A DNA stretch of 64,000 bases from Lepisosteus oculatus. Taxonomy: Eukaryota > Chordata > Actinopteri > Semionotiformes > Lepisosteidae. The notes beneath the pieces are model-generated. The model had not been told where the DNA came from. It was given only the letters and a program-made list of their open reading frames with translations, and ran no database searches. This document shows positions 1 to 10,239 of the stretch, piece by piece. Every line of letters starts with the position of its first letter. Position 1 is the stretch's first letter. The stretch covers positions 27,211,001-27,275,000 of the forward strand of contig NC_090697.1 in assembly GCF_040954835.1 (NCBI RefSeq), in the 5' to 3' direction. Made by a program: the position numbers and the translations under genes.

Positions 1-410
1 GTAATTAAAGGCAGGCCAGACCTCCTAATCTCATCAAACTGTTCCTTGAAAGAATCTGGGGCCATGACTTCAACATCGTGGCTTGGTAACTTGCACTCTC
101 CCACCACCCTTTGTGTAAAGAAGTGCCCCCTGTTCTCAGTTTTAATTGCACTGCCGCCTAGTTTCCCCTTTTCTCCCCTGGTTTGTGTTTCAAGGCTTGT
201 TTTGAGGAGATCTGTAGGGTTAACTCTGTCAGCGTCTTTGACAATTTTTAATACTTGTACCAGGTCCGCTCCTCGTCTTTTCTGTTCAAGACTAAAAGGG
301 TTTTGGTCCTTCAGCCTGTCGGCGTAACTCCTGGGATGTATCTGGGAGCTCTTCTCTTGGCTGATGCACAGTTTGTGTTGCTCTTTCTTTCTGCGCATCT
401 TTTTCGTCTG
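1..410 (-). repeat. CR1-like LINE fragment (3' region)
   Basis: Read on the - strand this matches the C-terminal RT region and 3' end of a CR1-like LINE that recurs through the window. Shared words are the complement of TTCAAGACT at 286-294, CTTCAACATCGTGGCTTGG at 67-85, and CCCACCACCCTTTGTGTAAAGAAGTG at about 98-123, also seen at 25095-25160 and 51555-51600. It lies in a DAAM2 intron, and no intact ORF remains. Confidence 0.7.
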
Positions 411-768
411 ATACCTATCTCGGGTCACATCAAGAACACCTGTGCTGCCCAAAGGGAATGAGAAATACTGATAGATACTGACACCCCGTGAGCTCCACGA
501 TGCCCGACAGGAGAGTTAGTGCCTATTGGAGGAGCCGTGCATCCCTCACTGATGTCACTGCATGTCTGCATACACCCGGACGTCACAGGCCTAGCTGTTT
601 CACAGAGTTTGGCTGACTGATCCCTGCCGGCACTGCCTGGGGAAGCCTGGTCACAGTCAGCTATATCATCATGACCCGGGTTCGAATTCAAGTATCGCAT
701 TATTGTGCTTTCATTCGGCAATGAAACCGTGTTGGTTTGGAGTCATTCTTTCCCTCTGTCTCTCTCAG

Positions 769-939
769 TTCTCCAAGGCACTGAAGCACTTTGGCGAAGA
801 TGAGGGCCGCCTGCAGCCCGACGAGTTCTTTGGGATGTTCGACACCTTCCTGCAGTCATTCAGCGAGGCCAGGCAGGACCTGGAGAACATGCAGCGCAGG
901 AAAGAGGAAGAGGAGAGGAGAGCGCGCATGGAGGCCATG
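769..939 (+). CDS. DAAM2: DAAM2, penultimate coding exon (end of FH2 domain)
   Basis: This exon encodes 57 codons, from [13 protein letters not shown] to RRARMEAM, matching the end of the FH2 domain and the following charged helix of Dishevelled-associated activator of morphogenesis formins. FH2 dimers nucleate and elongate actin filaments, and DAAM proteins link Wnt/planar polarity signalling to RhoA and the cytoskeleton. A pyrimidine-rich tract ending in CAG at 766-768 precedes it and GTGAGA at 940 follows it; both junctions are phase 0. The charged run [13 protein letters not shown] continues directly into [11 protein letters not shown] of the next exon, as in vertebrate DAAM proteins. DAAM2 is preferred over DAAM1 because of the wording [16 protein letters not shown] and the C-terminal residues of the next exon. 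Earlier exons lie outside the window. Confidence 0.9.
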
Positions 940-2450
940 GTGAGAGAGCATGCACCTGTGAGCAAGGGTGCTGTGCGAACCGTTGGTGCATGCCTTGCCC
1001 ATTGCACTAGTTCAGCCACACAGCTGTCACCTTGTCATGACAATCAAGCACTTTCAAAGCTGATTTTGAATCTGAATGAGAAGAGATGGTGCTGGAGTGC
1101 TTCAGGAGAGAAGGCGAGGTAGAGAGTAGAATGAAATCACTAAGAGCTTATTTTCCCAGTATGCTAGTGATATAGTGTAGCTGCCACTGTGGAGGGAGTT
1201 TGCATGATTGTGGTGCCTAGGGAGCCATGTAAAGGGTTAATTGCTTGATAGGGTCATTGGAGAGATCAGGACAAATGTGCACGATGTGTGCAAGCCAAGC
1301 AGCAACAGCTGCCCTGATATAACTTAAGTAAATAATGCCTTTTCCTTAAATAGAACACAGCACAATGCAATTGTGCATTTAGCACACAAATCGTGAAGGA
1401 TAAAGAATGATTGGCATCAACACTTGAAGACTGTTCTTCAGATGCATCATTTGGTCTCGAAAAGAGTCCCCCTCAAGTCTGTGCAACAGCCAAAGCATGT
1501 TTTGTTGGATCTGTTATCCCAAGACACTTATTTCTTGTTTTCTAAAGATCCCAAGAACTTCTTGTGACCTTAATATTGCATTGATTTATTTACATTCCGA
1601 TCAACAAAACACTATACACAGATTGCATTTTGTTTTCCTCCTTGTAGAATCAAATGTAGGGATCCAAATATTAAGTAAATAATAAAAAGCAGCAAGTTAA
1701 ATCACTGCAATAATATATTAGAATCTTGCCTGGTGGATCTACTGTATATTTCAGCTGCATTTGAGTGACATAACAATACTGCTTTTTTCTCCAAAAACAG
1801 GAATAAAAATTATGAGAAAACAAAAAAACTTTGCTATAGTTACTATACCCTATAGTTTCTAAATGTTACTACGGATGTGATTTTGTTTAGTTTGCACATT
1901 CATTCATGGATTTAATACAGTTCTAAAAAGCAGTTCTAAAAAGCATACCAGAACAGACCTTGGATTACTGCCCTCAGATTTTGATTCGATTGAAAAATGT
2001 TTTAGCATTAGAACTGGAGTTAGAATAAGTGCTTGCATTAGGTTACTTTGGTCTGGAATGTAGGCAGGTTTTAGGGATAGTACTGGAGTAATGATTAAGT
2101 TTAGGATTGGATCTAGGTTTAGGATTCAGGGAGAATTTGCAGATGGAGTTAGATCTGTACCAAGGATTAAAGTTAAGGTTGGATCTACAGTTAGGATTAG
2201 GGTAAAGGTTGGGGTTAGAGGCGATCTGGGACAAGGATTTAGGGTTGATCTAGGGCTAGGATTAGGGGAAAGGTTGGGGTTAGAGGCAGGTCTGGGACAA
2301 GGATTTAGGGTTGATCTAGGGCTAGGATTAGGGGAAAGGTTGGGGTTAGAGGCAGGTCTGGGACAAGGATTTAGGGTTGATCTAGGGCTAGGATTAGGGG
2401 AAAGAGAGGCCTCACTGTTTCCTGACCGCGTGTCCGTCTTGTCCACGCAG
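940..2450 (+). other. DAAM2: DAAM2 last intron
   Basis: The intron runs from GTGAGA (940) to CCACGCAG (2450). Apart from the minisatellite at its 3' end I see no gene or recognisable repeat in it. Confidence 0.85.
2193..2405 (+). repeat. 66-bp minisatellite in the last DAAM2 intron
   Basis: A 66-bp unit starts at about 2223, 2289 and 2355, with a partial unit before 2223 (about 3.2 copies). Each unit contains GGATTTAGGG, CTAGGATTAGGGG and GGTTGGGGTTAG, giving a strongly G-rich + strand with telomere-like words. A more degenerate GGATTAGG-type sequence extends upstream to about 2040. The unit length is divisible by three and has no stop in one frame, producing a spurious repeat peptide joined in frame to the DAAM2 exon. 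The array ends about 45 bp before the splice acceptor. Confidence 0.9.
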
Positions 2451-2669
2451 CTGAAGGAGCAGCGGGAGAGGGAGCGGCGGGCGAAGAAGAGCCAGGCAGG
2501 CAGCGTGTCGGAGGAGGTGGGGGAGTTCGACGACCTGGTGTCGGCCCTGCGCTCGGGGGAGGTGTTCGACAAGGATCTGTCCAAGCTGAAGCGCAACCGC
2601 AAGCGCTCAGGCAGCCAGCTGCTGGAGAGCTGCGGCCGCGAGAGGCCCGTTACCAGGGTCAACTATTGA
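2451..2669 (+). CDS. DAAM2: DAAM2, last coding exon (DAD autoregulatory domain)
   Basis: Seventy-two codons plus TGA follow the acceptor CCACGCAG (ends 2450). The exon encodes a charged segment ([13 protein letters not shown]), the Diaphanous autoregulatory domain core [20 protein letters not shown], the basic patch [10 protein letters not shown], and a C terminus ending RVNY. In formins the DAD binds the N-terminal DID to hold the protein inactive until Rho-GTP or Dishevelled releases it; the hydrophobic Leu/Val positions and the basic patch are both present. The C-terminal pattern (SGSQ.LE...RV/LNY) resembles DAAM2 rather than DAAM1. The open frame extends upstream of 2451 only because a 66-bp minisatellite in the intron happens to lack stops; that part is not exon. 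Confidence 0.93.
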   Translation: MKEQRERERRAKKSQAGSVSEEVGEFDDLVSALRSGEVFDKDLSKLKRNRKRSGSQLLESCGRERPVTRVNY

Positions 2670-4250
2670 CACTAGGGGCCGTCAGACTGCGCAGGGGCAG
2701 GGGCAGGGGCAGGGGGGGCCCCTCCCACCCCCACAATAGACCCGTATCCTCCAGGCACCAGGGCAGCCTGACACCCATCTCCAATCCCTGCGTACACCCC
2801 TCTCACCTCTGCAGCTCGGACAGCCAGAGGGCCGTGACTGTCCCACAGGAAGTGCCAGAAACAGAGCTCATGCCCATCTCAAGAGCATCACCTGCTCGGG
2901 GACTCTCGCTTCCCGAAGCCCCGGCTGTCCTCAGACTCTTCCTTCCTTCCTTCCTGTCACAATTCGGCCTGAAGGGAGGGACCACCTGTTCTTTCCAGCT
3001 CGTACAGTGGACATTGAGAACAGTGACCCCCGCCCCTTGCCCCCTGCCCGCCCCCGTTTCCTCCTCAGAGAGTGTTCTCTTCAGCACGGCCTACATCAAC
3101 AAAAGCAGACAGTACCCAGTGGCCTCCTCCCCCTTCACCGTGTTGGGACGCCAGCCCGGAAACTGTCCACAACATGTCTTCTCCCCATTTCAGTTTGTGT
3201 CTCATTTCCCCTTGTCTCACATGCCTGACTGAACAGCGTGACCAAGGACTTCTCGAAGGTGGCATTCTTCTCTAGAGTCCAGGGCCGCCAGCTAAGGTTA
3301 ACTGTCTTTTCTGACAGCTGTGCCAAGGCATGACCAGAGTGCACTTTCGGAAGAAGCAGCAGCCAACAGAGTTTCCTTTTCATATGGCATTTGTATCTCC
3401 AGCTATGGACCCAGCAGTGCTTGAAAGCCTAAAGCCCGGCACACACCTCCAAGTGGGAAAGCTGTGGGCTTTCTGTGCAACAAAGCAGCTGCACAGAAGT
3501 TACCCCGGTAGGGAACTGGAGCTCGAGCCTGATTTCGTACTATGCTTTTCAAGTGCCTTGTCTTCCACCCAGCCCTCTTGAGGAGGAGCTGGTTGGGAAT
3601 TTCTTAAGGAGACCAACACAGTTGGGAATGAAAGGTCTCAGTGTTATGATGGAAAAAGGGGGTCATTTGTTTTTTTTTTATTTTAAGAAATGAGAACTGT
3701 AAAAAAAAAGAAGAAGCAGTAAAAAAAAAAAACACAGCCATTTATTACTGGTTTGCCAGTGCCAAAGCTTCACACAAGAAGATAGAAAAGATGGCATTTA
3801 TATATTTATATATAGAAACGGACATGCTTACCTTGGAAAATTATGTTTTGGTTATTTTTATAATGTTGTTTTTTTAGCCTTGTTTTAAGATGTATGTATG
3901 TGTTTTAGTCACCTTTTAGCATTGCTATTTCTGTGCTGTCAATGTGTATTCATGAAAGAGACCCCTCTCTCTGGGAAAGATCACACTTTAAGACCTTGTT
4001 TGCACTGTTATCCTAATGCGAAACCTTTCTGCCCTGCATCCTTTCTGCAAGGAGGATGTTTTTATAATCATCCAAGAGCCACAAATAATTACCACCAACG
4101 TCTGAGGCACTGCCACAGCCAGTCAGTTATAGTTACACTGCACGTGTACCATCAGCACGGCCAGTGTTCGTTCTCATGAACCCCAGCCTTCCATCAGAGT
4201 TTGAGAAAACAGCACATTCAATTCAAACTATTAAACCGGACCATTCTGAT
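2670..4250 (+). other. DAAM2: Probable DAAM2 3' UTR
   Basis: The stretch after the DAAM2 stop has no convincing coding content. A (GGGGCA)n run lies at 2691-2718, a run of T and A at 3670-3735, and an ATTAAA at 4230-4235 that could serve as a poly(A) signal. No AATAAA was seen in this stretch. The 3' end is inferred only from this hexamer and from the expectation of a kilobase-scale UTR in DAAM genes. Confidence 0.35.
2691..2718 (+). repeat. Short GGGGCA tandem repeat just after the DAAM2 stop
   Basis: About four copies of a GGGGCA hexamer followed by a G7 run begin 22 bases after the TGA. On the mRNA this could form a G-quadruplex; that is inference from the G-tract spacing only. Confidence 0.7.
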
Positions 4251-5354
4251 TTACATTAACTGGATCAGTGTTATTTAGAATGCATGATCCCATTAGCATT
4301 TAGAATGAGATCCCATCTCAGTATAAGCTGATATTAACCAGTGTTCTTTCTGCTCACTTTATCTAATGATCAGAGCTTAAAGGCTCTACTGTGGCTAAAG
4401 ATGATTATAGATTAGTTTTATTCCTCTTTGTCAAGATTGGCCAACGTCCAGCCAACAGCATCTAATAATGTGGTTAAGAAGGTCTGTGAGATCTGACTCC
4501 TCTTCCAGGGCAAGTGTGATTGCTATGATTGCAAACAGAGCTTCCCTGTGATAAATGGTTGAAAAGACACAGATTGGAGTACAGAGCAGATCCCTAACTG
4601 CAGTTTTGTATTGAATGCAATATTGTATGTCACCCTTCAACAAGAACTTGCTTTCTTCACGGCTGATCAAAAAGAGAGCACAGGGAATAAGGAACGAAGA
4701 AGGGAGAGCAATGCAATACCTGTGAACACCTCGAGGAATGGAGTTCATGAAACAAAAGGCCCTCCTGTCAGCTACTGGCCAGCCCGAGAACTCCAGGGAA
4801 TCGCAAAGACCTTTCATTTTTTTCCCTGTTTTCAAAAAATATCCACCTAACCAGGACAAAGGTTGCATGAACATTGCCATTCGACTTGCTTTGGATCACA
4901 TCTGATCCTCTTAGGGATAGGAGAGAGCTGGGTGAGGTGGATGCCACTCTGGGCTGTATGGTGCCAATCTGCAGTGGGCCACCAGTGTTCCAGCTTTTGC
5001 TGGGACTCAGTATCTTCAGCACTCTTGGTGGGGGTGTGGGGATTGCTGTATTCCGGAGATTAAGGTTGGAAAAGTAATTCCCAAACAATCACTAAACATC
5101 TGTGAGAAAACTGGAGCAGAGAAAGCCTTTCAGGCAGAGAGAACCAAACCACAGAGAAACACTCCCACTTATAGCTTGGAACCAGGACAGTACAAACAAG
5201 ATCAAAAAATATACGTTGTGTGCTGAGCTAAACCTCAAAGGATACAAGTCACTCTGAAGAAGTGATGAATTGCGAGTATTAGATCTCAGTTTCTTCTGAA
5301 AGTATTATTTCAGTTTTAACATGAGAGAGAGAATGGATCTCTCAGCAGTGAGTA
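4251..5354. other. Convergent DAAM2-MOCS1 spacer, no recognised feature
   Basis: No gene, clear repeat or structured element was recognised here. Open frames are short, overlap on both strands and show no family resemblance. Confidence 0.5.
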
Positions 5355-5605
5355 AACTGTATACTTTGGAACAAGTAATAGGTTTATTCCATGCTGAAAA
5401 AAAGAAGAAAGAGAACACAACGTTTCGGCCGTGGAGCCTTCTTCAGGTGTCATCACCTTCTTCAGGTGTTGACACCAGAAGAAGGCTCCACGGCCGAAAC
5501 GTTGTGTTCTCTTTCTTCTTTTTTTCAGCATGGAATAAACCTATTACTTGTTCCTTTGCAGCCTACGCATGCTGACGCAGCTACCCACCTGAACTGTATA
5601 CTTTG
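5355..5605 (+). mobile_element. Foldback retroelement copy 1 with 14-bp target-site duplication
   Basis: The element at 5369-5591 is flanked by the direct repeat AACTGTATACTTTG at 5355-5368 and 5592-5605. It contains a near-perfect inverted repeat: the left arm starts at about 5368 and the right arm ends at about 5554, with roughly 90 bp per arm and only a few bases between. Each arm carries GGTTTATTCCATGCTG, a purine-rich A/G run, AACGTTTCGGCCGTGGAGCC and the complement of CTGAAGAAGG. A unique tail, GCAGCCTACGCATGCTGACG then CAGCTACCCACCTG, follows the right arm. The long target duplication suggests an RNA-mediated (target-primed) insertion. The family resembles the inverted pseudo-LTR copies left by Penelope-like elements, but no reverse transcriptase is present. 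Confidence 0.8.
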
Positions 5606-6794
5606 TCCTGTGACAGAACAAAAACAACCTTCCTATCTTCAGTATTAAAAAACTGAAAATACATCCTGCATTCATTCTTTAGGTATGAAATTCCTTGTTC
5701 TCTGGTTCGCCTTCAAACACTATGATACCAGTTGAGTTGCTGATAAATCACACCTCTCGTTTTCTCACTTGGCAGACTGAATTAAATACATTGTGAGGAG
5801 AATGTCTCTTATGTCTCTAAAAGGAGACATAACTGAAAAGCTCCTTCTGCAAGGGGCTGTATCTTCTGGCTTGCTTTCAGAGATTGATGGTGAGTGGCTC
5901 ATCTGCCCCAGAGATCACTTCTGAGCTCTGCTGAAATGGGTGCATGGCCCATCTTTAGATGTTTCAAAGCGATGTCCAGCTGGTCAGAAGTGGACGGTCT
6001 GATTTAAATGAAAACGTACCACAATGCAGTGCTGTATTTGGCAGTCCCCCAGTAATTTGGATGAAGATTAAGTAAAAGTATAGGAGGATGGCAGATGAGA
6101 TTTCAGCAGAAGACTGGAGACACACGGGTTGGGGGAATCCCGACATGAAATCAAAGTCCTTGATTTCTAGTGAGTTTATGGCACTGGGGAATTCCAACTC
6201 TCCGCATTTTAAAAGCAACGCAGAACCACGACAAAGTGAAAGAAGCACAACCGCCACGATCGGACTCTTCCTCCCAGCTCTAGAAGACAGACATACGGTA
6301 CATTGACATCGGGCTCGGGTTTGGGATTGTGCCTGTGGGACTGTGTGGTGGGGGGGGGACAGTGAACTGTCACAGTGTGTGGCCCTGCCCTGTGTAGCTT
6401 CTGTCCAAGATGAAGGTCCTCTGTCTTTACACTGTGATAAACGTGGAATTAACTGGCATTACAAAATGGCAAATCATTCACCGACATTAAGGCTGTGCTC
6501 CTACAAGGGCCTTGTAGCAGCAAGTGTTATTGGGGGAAGGCTTTACTTTCGTTTTCCAGCCAGGGTGTGTTAACAGTAGTCATCTTACAGCATAGATAAA
6601 ACTCTTCAAAACCTGATCCGTTGACAAAAGATGCAATATTTTTCTCCAATGTTACATTTTTTTTTAATTATTTGTATAGAACAGCACAATATAAATACAA
6701 TGTAATATTAGAACAGCACAAACCACAAGAATAGATATAATCATGGTATCCTTTAGTGGTTAATTTGCACTATTTTGTTAACAAGTAATGAAAT

Positions 6795-7019
6795 GTCTAG
6801 ACCAGAGTTTCCCAGTTCTAATCTTAGAGGGCCAGAAGAAGACTGTGCCTTTTCCCAGTTCTCAAATGTTATGTGCTTTTAAAAACACAGAATGCTGGAG
6901 TTCAGCAAATTGTTCCCACAGCTGTAGAACATAAATTGGCTGATTAGGGTCTGATTGAACTGAAAGCCTGGGGACACAGTGAGACTCCAGGGCTGGAATG
7001 GGGAAACACTGCTCTACAC
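6795..7019. mobile_element. hAT-type MITE, copy 1
   Basis: The ends at 6803-7011 form imperfect terminal inverted repeats: CAGAGTTTCCCAGTTCTAAT on the left, and the complement of the right end reads CAGTGTTTCCCCATTCCAGC. The 8-bp flanks GTCTAGAC (6795-6802) and CTCTACAC (7012-7019) agree at six of eight positions, as expected for an old hAT target duplication. It is about 209 bp with no coding capacity. Confidence 0.65.
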
Positions 7020-9980
7020 ACTCTGACAACAAAGGCTTTCACTGTGGTTGCAACTGATGAACCGGGTAACTGTGAGGCTCCCACCTGGTCTGGTCCTTGG
7101 TTCATTTCGATGTGGGTTCTGTGCACAGCCACTTGTTTTCTATGGAGCTGCTCAGTTTCTCTTATAAGCTAATGCAACTCCTTGCACCTACTATAAATGG
7201 GGAGGGACATAGACTAAGACGCAGCCTGACAGCTGAAAGGCTAGAGACTCCTGTTAAGGCAGTATTTCCACTAAGACCTTCTGAGAGGTCTTGGGAATTC
7301 CTTTTGAAACTCTGTCTCAATTCGGGGACAGGCAGCAACAGCTCTGAGCTGTTGACTGAATTCTGCCTGTGCCTTGACAAGGCAAACAAGTTGGCAAAGA
7401 CATTGTTGTGAGTATGGTTAACATACTTGATTGTGGAACAAAGAGAGACCAGGAAATGAGCGTGCAATCCGAAGACCTCTCAGACCAGCAATCCCCAGGG
7501 AACACTGATGAACTGATTTAAATAGAGAGGCCTGTTTCTTTCTGCAATAAGAATTGATATACATTATACATCTAGTAATGCTAATACTGCATGGAGTTGG
7601 TACGTTCTGTTTTCATGAATAAGGATATGCCACAGATTCCCCAATTTCACTTTTACAATTTTTTATAAATCTAAAGAAAAAATTATCATCCTTTGTTAAA
7701 TGCTCTGCCACATACTGCACCTCTGGAAATAAGGAAAGTCTCATTTTGTAAAAAAAAAATCCACTTGCAGCATTTTAAAAGCAGCTCACTGGCTCCCACT
7801 GTGAAGACATGCAAACGGTCCATATAACCCGAGGTTAGATATAGCAGAGTAACGGTGGCCACAGAGTTTCTTAAGTGAATCAAGGACTAGTACCTTAGCC
7901 AGCTCCCTTGGTGCATAAAGAGAAACCTAGACCAATGCCTCAAAGAGCAGTGAAACAGAATTATGTAATGGCTCCAATCTACACCACTGCAAGAAGCTTC
8001 TGGTGAGAACTCCCATTGTTCCTCTATTGTCATTATGATAAATATTATGCATTTTGTTTACCGTAAAGTGCCTATTTTTCTGACTGGTACCTTGCTGTTG
8101 TCTTTGGTGTTGAGTCATCTTCCTACAAGGAACCATTCTGTAAAAATGCCATTTTAATGGGTTGCAACTTATCAGAGACTTTTAAACTCTATCCTTGGCA
8201 CATTATCTGTTATGACAAAATTGTGGTTTATCTTGACAGGTGTTCTTCCCACCTTACAACTGAAATAAACTGACAGGTACTGTTCAGCCTGCACCTCCCC
8301 ACTGAAACAGGTCAAACAAAGCTAAAGAGTTCTAAAAGTATTATAAGTTATTTAATATTTTTATTTGCCTTAAACACAGCTTTCTGAGTGTGACCAGAAA
8401 CAGCTTTCTTTGTCTTTCTCACAGCTTGTCTGAATAGAGTGTGACAAGCGAAGAAGAATTCTGAGCTTGCACCTATTTAGAGAATAGTCTTCTAGTCTGT
8501 ATTCAGTAGTGACATAGGACGGTTGTCATGAATTTGAATGACTGGAGACATTAGACTGAAGAGTTACTGGAGACAAAGTTCTGAAGCTTGCCATTCTCAT
8601 CCAAACTTATCTTTAAAAGTAAAAGCATTGTTTTATGCATTGAAGCGGGATTATGTTTTACAAAGCTTGTAAACAGTTGCAAAACCAAGAGAAAATTTGG
8701 AGGCTCTTTGACTGTACGAACGTGGCTTCTCAGAAACTTAACAAACTAAAAAGTCCAACTCTAATGGTACAGTAATTAAGGTGTAGGAGGATTCTACTTT
8801 TACTTTACAGTCTTGACAAGATAAAGAAGAAATCTGAAGAAAAGTAACAGCTTCTGGTCAAACTTTAAGAGCATTTTGGCTAAAATAAGGCAAGTGGCTT
8901 ATAAAGTGCCACTGTCACTATTACGACTTTTATTTCAAAATTAACATTCTTTTTATCAGCACAAGAAAGGTTATAAGCGTGAGGAGCCCTTCTTCCCTCT
9001 TACTAGGTAACAGTGAATTGATCTGAGGGTCCCATTCAGCCATTTTTTAAAAGAAACCAACCACATGGCTAGGTAGCTTGTTCCATATTCCCAAAACCTC
9101 CGTCACCACACAAGAATTCCCACATTCCAAATAATTACTCAGAGTCAGTTTACAACGAATAATGGTTTTATAATGGAATAATAGACTGTTTTTCAACTTC
9201 ACTTTTCTAAGAGCTACTGTTATAATAAAACAAGAAAAAATTAAACCTATTTATAGGGTTTTTTATCTTTTTTTAATCAATTTACATTGAAACTGTTCAG
9301 AAGAACAGTTTTTGTATAAGTCTCTTTGAAATGTCTGTAGCATTAACTAAAGTGAGGAGGTACCCAGGCAGACTAATGACATGGTTTTGAAATATATGCT
9401 TTTCATTTGGGCTATTTAATTTGCCACAAAGTCATATGACACCTCAGTTTATATTGATCAGTAAAGGCCTATCATTATTTGGTTTTGAGAGTAGTACCTT
9501 GAAGTAGAAAGACTGGAGTATGTGACAAATGGTACCCAGTTCAGGCTACACAAAAACTGAATGAAAGACATAAGGTAGATAGTGATGATGTAGAAGGTAG
9601 TTTCACAATTCGACTGGTAGAACTTTTTGTGATATCCATTGCCCATAGTTTTCAAAAGAAAAAAAATCAGAATTGTATCGGTAGTCTAAAATCATTTAAA
9701 AACAAAGAATTGGCACGTGTTTTCAGACTGCAGGATTGCGGAATCTGGTCTTAAGACAGAATCTGCAGGAGTCACCAGAACACAGATTACATTTTAACTA
9801 CTTTAAGCATTCCACGAACAGTCAGTGGTAATACATTTGAATTAATCTAATGCCTGGAAAGAAAGAACTCCATATAACAATATAAACCACAGCTTTTGAT
9901 GCGTCATAAGTCCACCATGAAAACTCCACAGTAATTACAATAATTACCACTGAAGTGATCTATATCCAGTGTGGAAGTGA
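7020..9980. other. Convergent spacer, no recognised gene
   Basis: AT-rich sequence with only short, unconvincing open frames on either strand. No RNA gene or repeat family was recognised. Confidence 0.45.
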
Positions 9981-10026
9981 AGGTTAATTCCAAGCTGAAA
10001 ACAAAGAAGAAAAATAGACACAGTGC
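9981..10026 (+). repeat. Degenerate single arm of the foldback family
   Basis: GGTTAATTCCAAGCTGAAAA followed by an A/G run and CACAGTG resembles the arm start GGTTTATTCCATGCTG plus A/G run of the foldback elements at 5369 and 41795. No partner arm is visible, so this is a fragment. Confidence 0.4.
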
Positions 10027-10155
10027 TATAGCCAAATGGTTGTGTATTTTTCACTTTTAATAATAAGTTCATTAATCAATGAATGTGCAGGTCACTGAAG
10101 TAGCTCCCACTCTGTGTTATCCTTTGTTGCATCCCTTTGAAAATGGCATTAGAAT

Positions 10156-10235
10156 CCAAAAGGACATAAGAACATAAAAAGGTTACGTACAGACAAGAGA
10201 AGACCATTCGGCCAGTCTAGCCCATTAAGTCAAAG
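10156..10235 (-). repeat. CR1-like LINE 3' tip
   Basis: The words ACATAAGAACATAA, GGTTACG and GAAGACCATTCGGCCAGTCT are the complement of the 3' terminus of the local CR1-like family (GGCCGAATGGCCTCCTCTC-type end with 8-bp ATGTTCTT tail repeats). An octamer tail is typical of the CR1 clade. Confidence 0.7.
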
Positions 10236-10239
10236 AAAT

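Noticed and set aside
2193..2405. CRISPR-like regular repeats
   Set aside because: Contiguous minisatellite without unique spacers, in a vertebrate gene intron.
2091..2450. Upstream extension of the DAAM2 exon frame into [16 protein letters not shown] repeats
   Set aside because: A good acceptor at 2450 and DAAM family alignment start the exon at 2451; the upstream part is intronic minisatellite.
2126..2662. 178-codon - strand frame with [17 protein letters not shown] repeats
   Set aside because: It is the complement of the minisatellite plus the DAAM2 exon; the repeat peptide is a by-product of a 66-bp unit.
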